Source of the DNA: Streptomyces sp. MMBL 11-1
GTDB lineage: Bacteria > Actinomycetota > Actinomycetes > Streptomycetales > Streptomycetaceae
Direction of reading: 5' to 3'
Assembly: GCF_028622875.1 (NCBI RefSeq)
Contig: NZ_CP117710.1
Location: 186,001 to 250,000, forward strand
DNA length: 64,000 nt
Shown here: positions 26,818 to 34,825 of the stretch, in pieces
How the letters are laid out: every line of letters starts with the position of its first letter
Position numbering within the stretch: position 1 is the stretch's first letter
Program-made: the position numbers and the translations under genes
Notes under the pieces: model-generated
Told to the model about the DNA's origin: nothing
What the model saw: only the letters and a program-made list of their open reading frames with translations
Databases searched by the model: none

Positions 26818-27903
26818 GTGGATGTGGTGATCGGTCGCCCGGTGGTTGTGCGGGGTGAGCATCGGGTAAGCACGGACGAGCTCGTGAGGGATCTGGAGCG
26901 GCGGTATCTGCGGGTGAAGATCGCCTCGTGGACGCGCATGTTGAAGAACACGGGGGTCGTGCGGCGGCCGTGGTCGGCGCCGCTGGCGGAGACGGCGCGC
27001 CGGAGAGGTGTGGGGGTGCGCTCACGGGCCGCGTACGAGGCGTCCCGCGACCGGGCCGTGAAGGTCGCGCAGGGCGCCATGGGGCAGGCGGGGCTGAGCC
27101 CGAGGGACGTGGATGTGCTGATCACGACGCACACCACGAGCTGGACGATTCCGGGGATGGACGTGGACCTGGTGGGGCGGCTGGGGTTGCGGCCGGACGT
27201 GGAGCGGATCGGTCTGGCGACCGCGGCGTGCGTCGGCGGCGGACACGCGCTCGTGCACGCGGCCCGAGCCCTGCGGCGCGGCCGCATGGGCGGGCGGGCA
27301 CTGGTGGTGGCGGCCGAGGACCTGTCCACGCTCTACCGTCCGGGGCCCAAGCTGCCGACCATGCAGGACGTCCTCTACGGCGGCCTTTTCGGGGATGCAG
27401 CGGCGGCGGTGGTCGTTGCCGCCGTCGAGGAGGCGAGCGCGGGTGACGTGGTGGTGGAGGACGTGTGGGAGCTGGTCCTGCCGGACAGCTCCGACGCGTA
27501 CTGGGGTGTGGTTCATGAGGAAGGGGTCACTTTCGACTCGGGAAAGGCGGCGACCGAGGCGCCGGCGCGGGCGGTGCCCTACCTGACGGGGTGGCTGGCC
27601 GGGCGGCCGGTGGCGTGGGCGGCGGTGCATCCGGGCGGGCCGGGGATCATCTCCGGGACCCTGACCGGCCTGGGTCTCGACCCTGAGATGGCCGGCAAGC
27701 ACGCCCGGGACTCGCTCGCGGGCGGGAATCTGGGCGGGGTGGCGCTGCTGGACGTGCTGGCGCGGACCATGGCCGGCGATGCGGCCGCGGGGCCAGGTGT
27801 CGCGGTGGCTTACGGGCCCGGTTTCACCGCCGCCGGACTGTACGTGCGGGTGGTGCCCGGAGCCGGATTTGAACCGGCACACCTCAGGGGCAGCGAGGTT
27901 TAA
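26818..27903 (+). CDS. Type III polyketide synthase
   Basis: A 361-residue thiolase-fold enzyme of the chalcone-synthase type. The catalytic Cys is in ATAACVGGGHA (about residue 137), the His in HPGGPGI and the Asn in AGGNLGG, giving the Cys-His-Asn triad. YGPGFTAAG corresponds to the family's C-terminal GFGPG. Such enzymes condense malonyl-CoA units onto an acyl starter without ACP. GTG 26818 fits GGAGGGGG at 26802-26809; GTG 26800 is an alternative. The last 17 codons run antisense through a tRNA gene, producing a GAGFEPAHLRG tail. The domain is complete before that tail, so activity is likely kept. Confidence 0.82.
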   Translation: MDVVIGRPVVVRGEHRVSTDELVRDLERRYLRVKIASWTRMLKNTGVVRRPWSAPLAETARRRGVGVRSRAAYEASRDRAVKVAQGAMGQAGLSPRDVDVLITTHTTSWTIPGMDVDLVGRLGLRPDVERIGLATAACVGGGHALVHAARALRRGRMGGRALVVAAEDLSTLYRPGPKLPTMQDVLYGGLFGDAAAAVVVAAVEEASAGDVVVEDVWELVLPDSSDAYWGVVHEEGVTFDSGKAATEAPARAVPYLTGWLAGRPVAWAAVHPGGPGIISGTLTGLGLDPEMAGKHARDSLAGGNLGGVALLDVLARTMAGDAAAGPGVAVAYGPGFTAAGLYVRVVPGAGFEPAHLRGSEV

Positions 27904-27934
27904 GCTCGCCGTGTCTGCGTTCCACCATCCGGGC
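27851..27934 (-). tRNA. bldA-like: tRNA-Leu(UAA), bldA-like
   Basis: The minus strand folds as a class II tRNA. The acceptor GCCCGGA pairs with TCCGGGC. The D stem is GTG/CAC and the anticodon stem GCGAG/CTCGC, with loop CTTAAAC (anticodon TAA). The T stem is GCCGG/CCGGC with loop TTCAAAT, and an encoded CCA follows discriminator A. From memory it is nearly identical to Streptomyces bldA, except for a shorter variable arm (GCCCC-TGA-GGTGT, one mismatch). It would read UUA codons, which occur in at least eight genes here. Whether it is the only copy in the genome cannot be seen. Confidence 0.88.
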
Positions 27935-27944
27935 GGGCGGGCGG

Positions 27945-28583
27945 TCAGGAGGCCGGCGGGCCCAGGCGTAGCTGGGTCAGAACGTGTCCGCGGGCTAGGC
28001 CGGGCATGGTCAGGGACCACATGGCGGTGACCTGTTGGTGCAGGGTCTGCCGTTCCGCAAGGGCGAGCGCGAGCAGCTGTACGCCGCTGTAGCAGCCGAC
28101 AAGCGTTCGGGAGGCCTCCTCCGGAGTGACGTGGTCCTGGAGCTCGCCGGCGGCGCGGGCGGCTTCGAGCACGGCGGTGACGGCGCCCAGAGGGGCCGCG
28201 TAGCTCTTGGCGGTCTGATAGGGGCCCGGCTCGATGCTGAGGCGCACGGCGGCCCGCAGGACGGGGTCTTGAAGGATGCTGGCGGTGTAGTGGTGGCTGA
28301 TGTCGATCAGCGCCTGAAGCCAGAACTGTGGGGCCGGGCCCGAAGCCGCCTGGTCGGCGACCTCGTCGAAGAACGCGCGCTGACGGTCCAGGATCGCGTC
28401 GCCGAGCTGCTCTTTGCGCTGGAAGTGGTGGTAGAGGGCGCCGCGACTGGCTCCGGCCTGGCGCAGGATCTCCGGGGTCGTCGCGGCGGCGTACCCGTCG
28501 CGGTCGATCACGACTCCGGCGGCCTCGACGAGCCGCCGGACCATCTGCTCACGGCGGTCGCCGTTCTCCCTGCGCTCCTGCAT
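27945..28583 (-). CDS. TetR regulator, gamma-butyrolactone-receptor-like
   Basis: A 212-residue TetR-family protein. The helix-turn-helix is at about residues 30-60 (TTPEILRQAGASRGALYHHF). The ligand-binding part and the C-terminus (VTAMWSLTMPGLARGHVLTQL) resemble the ScbR/ArpA group of butyrolactone receptors and pseudo-receptors. ATG 28583 has GGGAGG about ten bases upstream. It lies downstream of the ATPase gene on the same strand and close to the tRNA-Leu(UAA). A 22-bp perfect palindrome at 29124-29145 is a candidate operator. Ligand and targets are unknown. Confidence 0.72.
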   Translation of the reverse strand: MQERRENGDRREQMVRRLVEAAGVVIDRDGYAAATTPEILRQAGASRGALYHHFQRKEQLGDAILDRQRAFFDEVADQAASGPAPQFWLQALIDISHHYTASILQDPVLRAAVRLSIEPGPYQTAKSYAAPLGAVTAVLEAARAAGELQDHVTPEEASRTLVGCYSGVQLLALALAERQTLHQQVTAMWSLTMPGLARGHVLTQLRLGPPAS

Positions 28584-28659
28584 CGCCGTGACGCCTCCCT
28601 CGTTCCCGTCCGACGCTACCCAAGGGCTTGACTGCATGCTCTCGGGACGCAGCCCTGTG

Positions 28660-29097
28660 TCAGGCATCGGCGCACTCCAGCCCCTCCGGCGACGAGACCG
28701 CCCACCGCTGTGCCAGAAAGGGGCGGCGGACCAGGGCCCAGACGCACTTTCCGCCGCAGGCGCGCGGGGCCCATCCGTGGTCGTAGGCGATCGCGTCGAC
28801 CAGAAGTAGTCCGCGGCCTCCGTCCTCGTCGAGGGGGGCAGCGACTGGGGCGTCAGGCAGCGGCAGGTCGCTGGCGTCGGTGACCGCCAGAGCGACGTGG
28901 CCCGCCGGGTCGACCACCAGCTCGACCTCGATGTCGTCGTCCGCCCCGGCTGCCGCGTCGGCGGCGACTGCATTCGTCACCAGCTCGGAGACGACGAGCA
29001 CGACCGAGTCGCGCACGTCGACAGGCAGCAGGGGGGCCGCCCACCGGCGTGCGGCCTCAACGGACGCAGGTACCGGCGGCAGATGCAGACACGTCAC
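28660..29097 (-). CDS. RsbW-like ATP-binding protein
   Basis: A 145-residue GHKL-fold ATPase of the anti-sigma/HATPase_c_2 type. The N-box is SELVTNAVAADA, and a G1/G2-like segment is GGRGLLLVDAIA with HGWAP after it. These small proteins are numerous in Streptomyces and often stand beside an XRE regulator, as here (divergent, 29275). They can bind ATP and control sigma or anti-anti-sigma factors; a kinase activity is not shown. GTG 29097 follows AAGGAGGAG. Confidence 0.78.
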   Translation of the reverse strand: MTCLHLPPVPASVEAARRWAAPLLPVDVRDSVVLVVSELVTNAVAADAAAGADDDIEVELVVDPAGHVALAVTDASDLPLPDAPVAAPLDEDGGRGLLLVDAIAYDHGWAPRACGGKCVWALVRRPFLAQRWAVSSPEGLECADA

Positions 29098-29123
29098 GGG
29101 CTCCTCCTTCGTTCGAGCACTTG

Positions 29124-29145
29124 AAACAGGCAGGTCTGCCTGTTT
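29124..29145. promoter_or_regulatory. 22-bp perfect palindrome (candidate operator)
   Basis: Arms AAACAGGCAG and CTGCCTGTTT are separated by GT. The site lies 27 bp upstream of the ATPase start and in the divergent space before the XRE regulator. Its length is like that of butyrolactone-receptor operators, so the nearby TetR protein is a candidate binder. Confidence 0.6.
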
Positions 29146-29274
29146 GTCACGTCTAGAGAACGCCCGCGGCGGACCTGAGCGGAAGGGCCAGCCCTGGCCC
29201 CGGGCCAAGATTGGCCCGGTCGCAAATGTCGGGAATGGGTACCGTGTGCACTAGCCGTACACCTGGAGGTACGC

Positions 29275-30099
29275 ATGCGTGACGCCGCTCCCGACCTGCC
29301 CACCCTCCTCAAGAAGTGGCGGGCCCGCCGCTCCCTGGCCGACCTGCCGGACAGGGACCCCGCGCACGGCGACGGTCCGGTCACCCAGACGGTGATGGCC
29401 GAGGAGCTCGGGATCAGCGAGCACCACTACCGGCGGCTCGAAACCGGCCGGCGACCCATGCCCAGCGATGTCATCGCCGAGATCTCACGGTTGCTCACCC
29501 TCCACCCGGACGAGCAGCTGGCCCTCTACCGATGGGCCGGCCGGCCCACCCCGCCCCTGCTCTCCCCCGTCGCCCCCGAGGTCCCCGACGACCTCAGAGA
29601 CCACATCGACCGGCTCCCCTTCGGCGCGATCCTGGAGTCCGGCGACTTCTCGATCATCGCCTTCAACCGCCGGGCCGCCAGAATGTGCCCCTGGACCGCA
29701 CGGCCCGGTGCGAACGTCATGGTCGACCTGCTCCTGCCCGGGCCCGCCCGTGACCAGTGCGCACAGTGGGAGGAACACTGGGCCCCACCCCTGCTCGCGC
29801 AGCTGCGCCAGGGGGCGCTGGCCAACGACTCACTGCGGTCGATCGTGGACCGGGTCTGCGAAGACCCGCAGGTCAAGGAACTCTGGCACCAAACCGCAGA
29901 CCTGCGCCGCCACGCCTACGGCACGACGCGGCCCATGTACTTAGAAGGCTCACGGCAGCAGCCGGCCTGGATTCGGATCATGGGGTGGCAGCCCCTGCAC
30001 GAACCCGGTCTGCGCGTCATCACCGGAGAACCGGCTACCGCCCCCGCCCATCCGACCTCCGGAGCCGCTGGCGATGTCTCACCGGCCGAACGGGGCTGA
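29275..30099 (+). CDS. XRE regulator with MmyB-like ligand domain
   Basis: A 274-residue protein. An XRE helix-turn-helix spans residues 36-75 (VMAEELGISEHHYRRLETG). From residue 110 on it has the MmyB-type PAS-like region (DFSIIAFNRRAARM, then LWHQTADLRRHAYG), which is typical of Streptomyces regulators of secondary metabolism. ATG 29275 has GGAGGT at 29265-29270. Codon 223 is TTA (29941-29943), so its synthesis may depend on the tRNA-Leu(UAA) encoded 1.3 kb away. It is paired with the divergent ATPase gene. Confidence 0.75.
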   Translation: MRDAAPDLPTLLKKWRARRSLADLPDRDPAHGDGPVTQTVMAEELGISEHHYRRLETGRRPMPSDVIAEISRLLTLHPDEQLALYRWAGRPTPPLLSPVAPEVPDDLRDHIDRLPFGAILESGDFSIIAFNRRAARMCPWTARPGANVMVDLLLPGPARDQCAQWEEHWAPPLLAQLRQGALANDSLRSIVDRVCEDPQVKELWHQTADLRRHAYGTTRPMYLEGSRQQPAWIRIMGWQPLHEPGLRVITGEPATAPAHPTSGAAGDVSPAERG

Positions 30100-30301
30100 C
30101 GCGACTGGGGGCCCGCACAACCCGGCGCGCCGATGGATCCTGGGCAAAACTCATTACCGTCGTCGAAGTACGGCATCAGCGGCAGAGCCTGCTCGACGAG
30201 CATGCAGGTGACGGCTGCGCTTGCGAACATGCGCCTTCTCCCTCCCGGCCGTCAACGGCGGTACGGCCCCTTCAGCGGTGATCATCCAGGAGTCCGGCGG
30301 T

Positions 30302-30853
30302 TCAGCGCACCAAGCAGGGTGCAATTCGGCCGTCGAGGAGTTGGCCCCGACCACCGGCCCCTTTCAGGAGTTGCTTGCTCAGCGCTCGATTGATCTGTGG
30401 GTTCCGTCCGGTGACGTAGGACTGGATCCGGGCGTATCCGGCCCTGGTGTAGAGGGCGAGGGCGTCTCGGTTGTCGACTCCCGTCTCCAGGATCGCCTTG
30501 GTCATGCGGTGTTGACGGGCGTCTTCCTCAAGGGCGTTCAACATCTGATGTCCGAGGCCGTGGCCGCGGGCGGCAGGGGATACGTACATGCGTTTGATCT
30601 CCGCAGTTCCTGGGCTGGCAGTGCGCCAGCCGCCGCACGCGAGGGGTATGCCGTCCGGGCTGGTGGCGATAAGGAACCTCCCGTGCGGTGGCCGGAACTC
30701 GTGGGGCGGTGTAGCGGCGGGGTCGTCAGCGGTTCCGTAGATCGCGGCCTGTTCGCGATACAGGGCGTCGGTGAGTCCTCGCGCGGCAGGGGAGTCATAG
30801 ACCGCGGTGACGATGGTCCAGGCCGGTGCCGCGATCGGAAGCAGGTCAGTCAT
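30302..30853 (-). CDS. GNAT N-acetyltransferase
   Basis: A 183-residue GNAT protein. The acetyl-CoA-binding motif is RMYVSPAARGHGLGHQML (R/QxxGxG/A type) near residue 95, followed by LETGVDNRDALALYTRAGY, the classical motif B. The substrate is unknown. ATG 30853 overlaps the stop of the TPR regulator (ATGA), so it is translationally coupled to that regulator. The last 20 residues (GRGQLLDGRIAP) are outside the usual fold. Confidence 0.8.
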   Translation of the reverse strand: MTDLLPIAAPAWTIVTAVYDSPAARGLTDALYREQAAIYGTADDPAATPPHEFRPPHGRFLIATSPDGIPLACGGWRTASPGTAEIKRMYVSPAARGHGLGHQMLNALEEDARQHRMTKAILETGVDNRDALALYTRAGYARIQSYVTGRNPQINRALSKQLLKGAGGRGQLLDGRIAPCLVR

Positions 30854-32256
30854 ACGGTCGATAGTGCCGTGTTGAGGGCTGCGAGCGCATCATCGTGTCC
30901 GGCGGCGCGGAGTTGCTTGCCGGCCTTGGTGCGCACGGTGGCCAGGAGCGTGCGGCACCGTATGGACTGCACGTTGGGGACGTGGTGGGCAAGGGCGTTG
31001 ACCCAGTGTGCGGTGGTTTCGGTGTCGCGGGTACCGATGCTGGCGCGGACCAGGTGGATGCCGTGGAGGATGCCGGAGCGACGGTATCCGCTGTCGGGCC
31101 CCTGTGCGGCGATGGGAGCGAGGAGCTCTGCTGCCTCGCGCAGCAGGACGGAGCGTCGCCCGGGGATGTGTGCGGCGAGATCCACGAGGGCCTGGCCGGA
31201 TTCCGCGTCGACCTGTTGAGGGGTGAGGTAGTACAGGGACGGCGAGTCGTCGCTCCGGCGTAACTCGATCAGCTTCCGGGTGCGGTCGGTGGCGCGGCGG
31301 AAGCCGTCGAGGTCACCGGCGCTGGCATGGGCGGTGGCGAGACGCCCCCAGGCTCGGGCCTGAACGAGCGGTGCGGACTTGGCGGCGTGCTCGACGGCTG
31401 CATGGGCGAAGCGCAGCGCAAGAGGCGGGCTGCCGGCGGCGGCGTGCTGGTAGGCGAGCATGCCCAGGGCGTTGGAGACGGTGGCGGCCTCGTCGGCGGC
31501 GCGGGCGATGCGGATGGCGAGGAGCTGGTAGCGGTGGGCTGCAGGGGCGAGCCCGGCGTCGAAGCTCATCCATCCGGCGAGCTGTGCGGTTCCGGCCGCG
31601 TGCTGGAGGAGGCGGTTTCCCGTGGCGGCGGAATACTGGCCGGTATGGAGGAGGAAGAGTGCCTCGTGCAGGGAGATCCGCGCCTGACGCTGGCTGAGGG
31701 TGCCGCCTCCGGTTCGGTCATCGAGCCGGCGCAGGGCGGCGAGTTGCTCGGAGAGCATGTCGACGTACTCGGGGGCGACGTGGTCGCCGTGACCGCGGCG
31801 TGGTGCGGGGGCGACGGGGGCCTGCCGGGTGGCGTCCCAGACGGCCGCAGTGAGCCGTTCCTCGTCGGCGGGTTGGACGAGTGCGGGTTCGTGGTCGCCG
31901 TTGGTCCATTGTGCTGCGGTACGAAGGATGTTCTCCAGGGGCAGGGGGCCGAGGAGTTCAGTCGTTTCCGATGGGTGATCGGTTGGTGTCTCGCGGCCCC
32001 ACAGCTGGGCGGAGAAGTAGCGGCGGCCGGCGGCCTTGGACAGGACGACGGCCACGATGTCCCGTACAGCGGCGGAGCGGGGGGCGTACCCGTCCAGCCA
32101 CTTGTAGCCGGCGGTGAGGCTCACTTCCGGCAGGCCCATCGCGTTGAGCCGGGGGTTGATGGCCTTCGCCAGGTCACGCGCCGACCAGCGCGCGTCCGTG
32201 AGTGCTTGGGCGAGCTCGGCGTTGGGCTGGCGGGAGAAGGTGCGGTCAGTCGCCAC
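30850..32256 (-). CDS. TPR-type transcriptional regulator
   Basis: A 468-residue protein. Residues 1-75 contain a helix-turn-helix-like region (LAQALTDARWSARDLAKAIN and KWLDGYAPRS). Residues 160-460 are Ala/Leu-rich helical repeats resembling TPRs. GTG 32256 is chosen because a -10-like TACCGT ends six bases upstream, giving a leaderless mRNA; an ATG at 32310 would place the start inside the repeat array. Codon 332 is TTA (31261-31263). The GTGAAGT array at 32294-32340 upstream also occurs before the epimerase at 43271, suggesting self-control and control of that gene. Confidence 0.68.
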   Translation of the reverse strand: MATDRTFSRQPNAELAQALTDARWSARDLAKAINPRLNAMGLPEVSLTAGYKWLDGYAPRSAAVRDIVAVVLSKAAGRRYFSAQLWGRETPTDHPSETTELLGPLPLENILRTAAQWTNGDHEPALVQPADEERLTAAVWDATRQAPVAPAPRRGHGDHVAPEYVDMLSEQLAALRRLDDRTGGGTLSQRQARISLHEALFLLHTGQYSAATGNRLLQHAAGTAQLAGWMSFDAGLAPAAHRYQLLAIRIARAADEAATVSNALGMLAYQHAAAGSPPLALRFAHAAVEHAAKSAPLVQARAWGRLATAHASAGDLDGFRRATDRTRKLIELRRSDDSPSLYYLTPQQVDAESGQALVDLAAHIPGRRSVLLREAAELLAPIAAQGPDSGYRRSGILHGIHLVRASIGTRDTETTAHWVNALAHHVPNVQSIRCRTLLATVRTKAGKQLRAAGHDDALAALNTALSTV

Positions 32257-32293
32257 AGGAGGACGGTACGTCACCTGTTGTAGCAATGGGGCG

Positions 32294-32340
32294 ACTTCAC
32301 GGGACTTCACACTTCACTGCTTGTACTTCACGGAGTTCAC
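32294..32340 (-). promoter_or_regulatory. GTGAA(G/C)T direct-repeat array, site A
   Basis: Read on the minus strand, five heptamers GTGAACT, GTGAAGT, GTGAAGT, GTGAAGT, GTGAAGT start at offsets 0, 9, 23, 30 and 40, followed by CGCCCC. A -10-like TACCGT lies 25 bases further on (32268-32263). The array is between the TPR regulator and the divergent NUDIX gene. Site B at 43175-43221 repeats the offsets 0, 9, 30 and 40. Confidence 0.65.
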
Positions 32341-32476
32341 GCCGTGGCCCCTGGCGACGGGCCTGGTGCGGTGGTGGGTTGGAGGGTGCGAGAACCTCCG
32401 GCGGGCATGGTGCGGTGAACCAAGACGTCGTCATCGGGCCTCGCTGCTGTCCCTTCCACGACTTCAAGGTGGCGCT

Positions 32477-32959
32477 GTGATTCCTCCGTATGTTGCTTCC
32501 CTTCGTGCCGCGGTCGGCCCGGATCATCTGCTGTGGCTTCCGGGGGTGAACGCGGTCGTGCAGCGCGAGGACGGGCAGGTGCTGCTCCATCGCCGCTCCG
32601 ACACCGGTGAGTGGTCGCTGCTGAGCGGAATTCTGGAGCCCGGTGAGTCTCCGGCGGCCGGCGTCGTGCGTGAGGTGCGTGAGGAGGCCGGTCTGCGGGT
32701 GGTGCCGGAGCGCCTGGCGGCGGTCACCGTCTCGCCGCGCGTCCGGCACCCCAACGGGGACCTGGCGCAGTACCTGGAACACCTCTTCCTGTGCCGGCTC
32801 GCGGTGGACGGTCAGGAGGCACGCGCGGCGGACGACGAGACGTTGGAGGTCGGCTGGTTCGCCATGGACGCTCTGCCGGCGATGCGGAAGAGCGTCCACG
32901 AGCGCCTCGGGCTGGCCTTGGCCGGGCAGCCGGAGGCATGGTTCACGCCGGCCGGGTGA
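32477..32959 (+). CDS. NUDIX hydrolase
   Basis: A 160-residue single-domain NUDIX protein with a fully canonical box: GILEPGESPAAGVVREVREE, then AGL. ATG is absent; GTG 32477 with AAGGTGG upstream gives a normal N-terminus (PGVNAVVQREDGQVLLHRR). It is divergent from the TPR regulator and shares the repeat array of site A. Its 3' end overlaps that of the convergent PIG-L gene by 17 bp. The substrate is unknown; ADP-ribose or sugar nucleotides are common for this class. Confidence 0.85.
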   Translation: MIPPYVASLRAAVGPDHLLWLPGVNAVVQREDGQVLLHRRSDTGEWSLLSGILEPGESPAAGVVREVREEAGLRVVPERLAAVTVSPRVRHPNGDLAQYLEHLFLCRLAVDGQEARAADDETLEVGWFAMDALPAMRKSVHERLGLALAGQPEAWFTPAG

Positions 32960-33632
32960 CGGTATGGCGTACGACTTCGAAAGCCTCGGCCGCCGGGAAC
33001 CCGATCTGCGCCCCGCGGACCCGGGCGGCTTCCATGACCGCCCGGATGGAGCGGGTGTGCGGCCAGGGCCGCATCTCCGAGGCGTACACCTGCAGGGCCT
33101 GCTCCTTCACCGCGATGGCGCGTTCGCTCAAGGGCTGGAACCAGGTGGGGCGGAACGGAACGCCGGTGCCCCACTCGGTCGCGGAGCGGACTTCCCAGGC
33201 CAGCACGGTACTGACGGACACGCCGGGCTGGGGCCGGGTCGCGGCCGCGGTGGCCTCGGCGGTGATCCGGTGGTCGAGTGAGAGATCGCTCGCGCTGTGC
33301 GTGTAGACGACCTGCGGTGCGGTGCGGGCGATGGCCGCCTCGATGGTCCGCGTGATCTCCAGGCGCGGCAGGGTGTCGAAGCGGTTGTCGGGGAAGTCGG
33401 CGATCTCGGCCGACGCCCCGTAGAGGGCTGCTGCCCGTGTGACGCAGTCGGCACGGTGGGCGCGCACGTCGTCCTGTCCCGTGCCGGGGCGGCTGGTGGC
33501 GCTGGCGCTGAGGACCAGGAGGTGGATGCGGTCTCCGGCGTGCGCGTGTTCGGCCAGTGTTCCTCCGGCTCCGAGGACTTCGTCGTCGGCGTGGGCCGCG
33601 ACGGCCAGAACGCTGTGTGGGATCGGGTTCAC
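32943..33632 (-). CDS. PIG-L family deacetylase
   Basis: A 229-residue LmbE/PIG-L protein: VAAHADDEVLGAGGTLA holds the metal ligands (AHxDDE), and YTHSASDLSLDH supplies the third histidine region (DLSLDHR). This is the second such enzyme in the window and clearly different from that at 9951-10727. Family members de-N-acetylate amino sugars. GTG 33632 is the first start that includes the whole fold. The neighbouring hexapeptide acyltransferase could perform a re-acylation, a known pairing in amino-sugar pathways. Confidence 0.85.
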   Translation of the reverse strand: MNPIPHSVLAVAAHADDEVLGAGGTLAEHAHAGDRIHLLVLSASATSRPGTGQDDVRAHRADCVTRAAALYGASAEIADFPDNRFDTLPRLEITRTIEAAIARTAPQVVYTHSASDLSLDHRITAEATAAATRPQPGVSVSTVLAWEVRSATEWGTGVPFRPTWFQPLSERAIAVKEQALQVYASEMRPWPHTRSIRAVMEAARVRGAQIGFPAAEAFEVVRHTVTRPA

Positions 33633-33725
33633 GGTGCTGGGGCTCCTGACAGGGGTCGGGTTGCGGATGTGCCCGGCGTACGGCGCCGGGTTTCAGAAGG
33701 TGAACGGACAAGGAGAGTGGTTGCG

Positions 33726-34793
33726 GTGGAGACGAAGGGCTTTCCCGGTGTTGAACTGCGTGTCGGCCGGGCGCGGATCGGGGAGGGTGTCCGGATCGGT
33801 GAGGGCACGGTCATCGTCGCGGATCAGCTGGTGCTCAAGGACGGTGCGGTCATCGGTGCGGGGTGCGATCTTCGTTCCGCGCACCTGGAGTTGGGCGCCG
33901 GAGCCCATGTCGGGTACGGGGCCCGGTGGTTGGTGGCGGACGCGGTCCGGCTGGGTGCCGGAAGTGTGGTGGACGCGGACTCGGAGGTGGTGTGCCGGGA
34001 GTGGTCGGTGGGTGAGGGTTGCTACCTCGGGCACCGGCTGCGGGTGGGCGCGGGCGCGTCGATGGAGGAACGGTCGACGCTCCGGATCGGGGACCGGTGC
34101 CAGATCGCTCCGGACGTGGTGGTCAATCCGACGGAGCCGGTCGTCATCGGCGATGAGGTGGGGATCAGCGCCCAGGTGGCGATCTGGACGCACGGCTACC
34201 ACGCGGGGCACCCGGTCCGGGACGGTCACGGGGCGGCGTTCGCGGGCGTCGAGGTGCAGGACGGGGCCTGGCTGGGTGTGCGGGCGATGGTGCTGCCCGG
34301 CGTCCGGGTCGGGGCGGGGACGGTTGTGGCGGCGATGGGCCTGGTGAACCGGTCGCTGCCCCCCGGGGTTCTGGCGGCCGGGGTGCCCGCCCGGGTGAAG
34401 CGCGCCTTGCAGCCGCAGGCCCTGGACGTGGCGGGCCGGCGTGAGGCGGTGGCCGTTCTGGTGGAGGACTGGATGGCCCGGCTGCGGTTCAAGGGCCTGA
34501 TGGTGGAGCCGGCCGGCCTCGGTGAAGGCGGGGGGTGGTCGGTGGCCCGTGCCGGTGCACGGTGGGAGGTGGCCTTGCGAACCGGACCCGGCCAGGGCCC
34601 TGGGGTGGTGGAGGTGCGGCGCGCGGGGGCGGGGGCGGTCTTCGACTTCGCGGAGCCGCTGGCGGTACGGGGGACACTGGACGAGCTCGGCCATGACCTG
34701 CGGGACTTCCTGCGCCGGGCGACGTGGCTGTTCCCGTATGCGGGCAACAGCAGGGGGCTGGTGCCGGAGCGGTTCGCCCGGCTTCTGGACTGA
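33726..34793 (+). CDS. Hexapeptide-repeat acyltransferase
   Basis: A 355-residue protein. Residues 5-220 are left-handed beta-helix hexapeptide repeats (IGEGVRIGEGTVIVADQ, VVIGDEVGISAQVAIWTHG). The catalytic-type His of the xenobiotic/sugar acetyltransferases is in WTHGYH. A C-terminal domain of about 120 residues (VAVLVEDWMARLRFKGLM ...) is unassigned. GTG 33726 follows AAGGAGAG; an in-frame GTG at 33717 is too close to that site. It probably transfers an acyl group from acyl-CoA to a sugar or cyclitol amine or hydroxyl. Confidence 0.78.
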   Translation: METKGFPGVELRVGRARIGEGVRIGEGTVIVADQLVLKDGAVIGAGCDLRSAHLELGAGAHVGYGARWLVADAVRLGAGSVVDADSEVVCREWSVGEGCYLGHRLRVGAGASMEERSTLRIGDRCQIAPDVVVNPTEPVVIGDEVGISAQVAIWTHGYHAGHPVRDGHGAAFAGVEVQDGAWLGVRAMVLPGVRVGAGTVVAAMGLVNRSLPPGVLAAGVPARVKRALQPQALDVAGRREAVAVLVEDWMARLRFKGLMVEPAGLGEGGGWSVARAGARWEVALRTGPGQGPGVVEVRRAGAGAVFDFAEPLAVRGTLDELGHDLRDFLRRATWLFPYAGNSRGLVPERFARLLD

Positions 34794-34825
34794 CTGGCGC
34801 CCGGACCAGGCCGGGCGGGTTGGGG

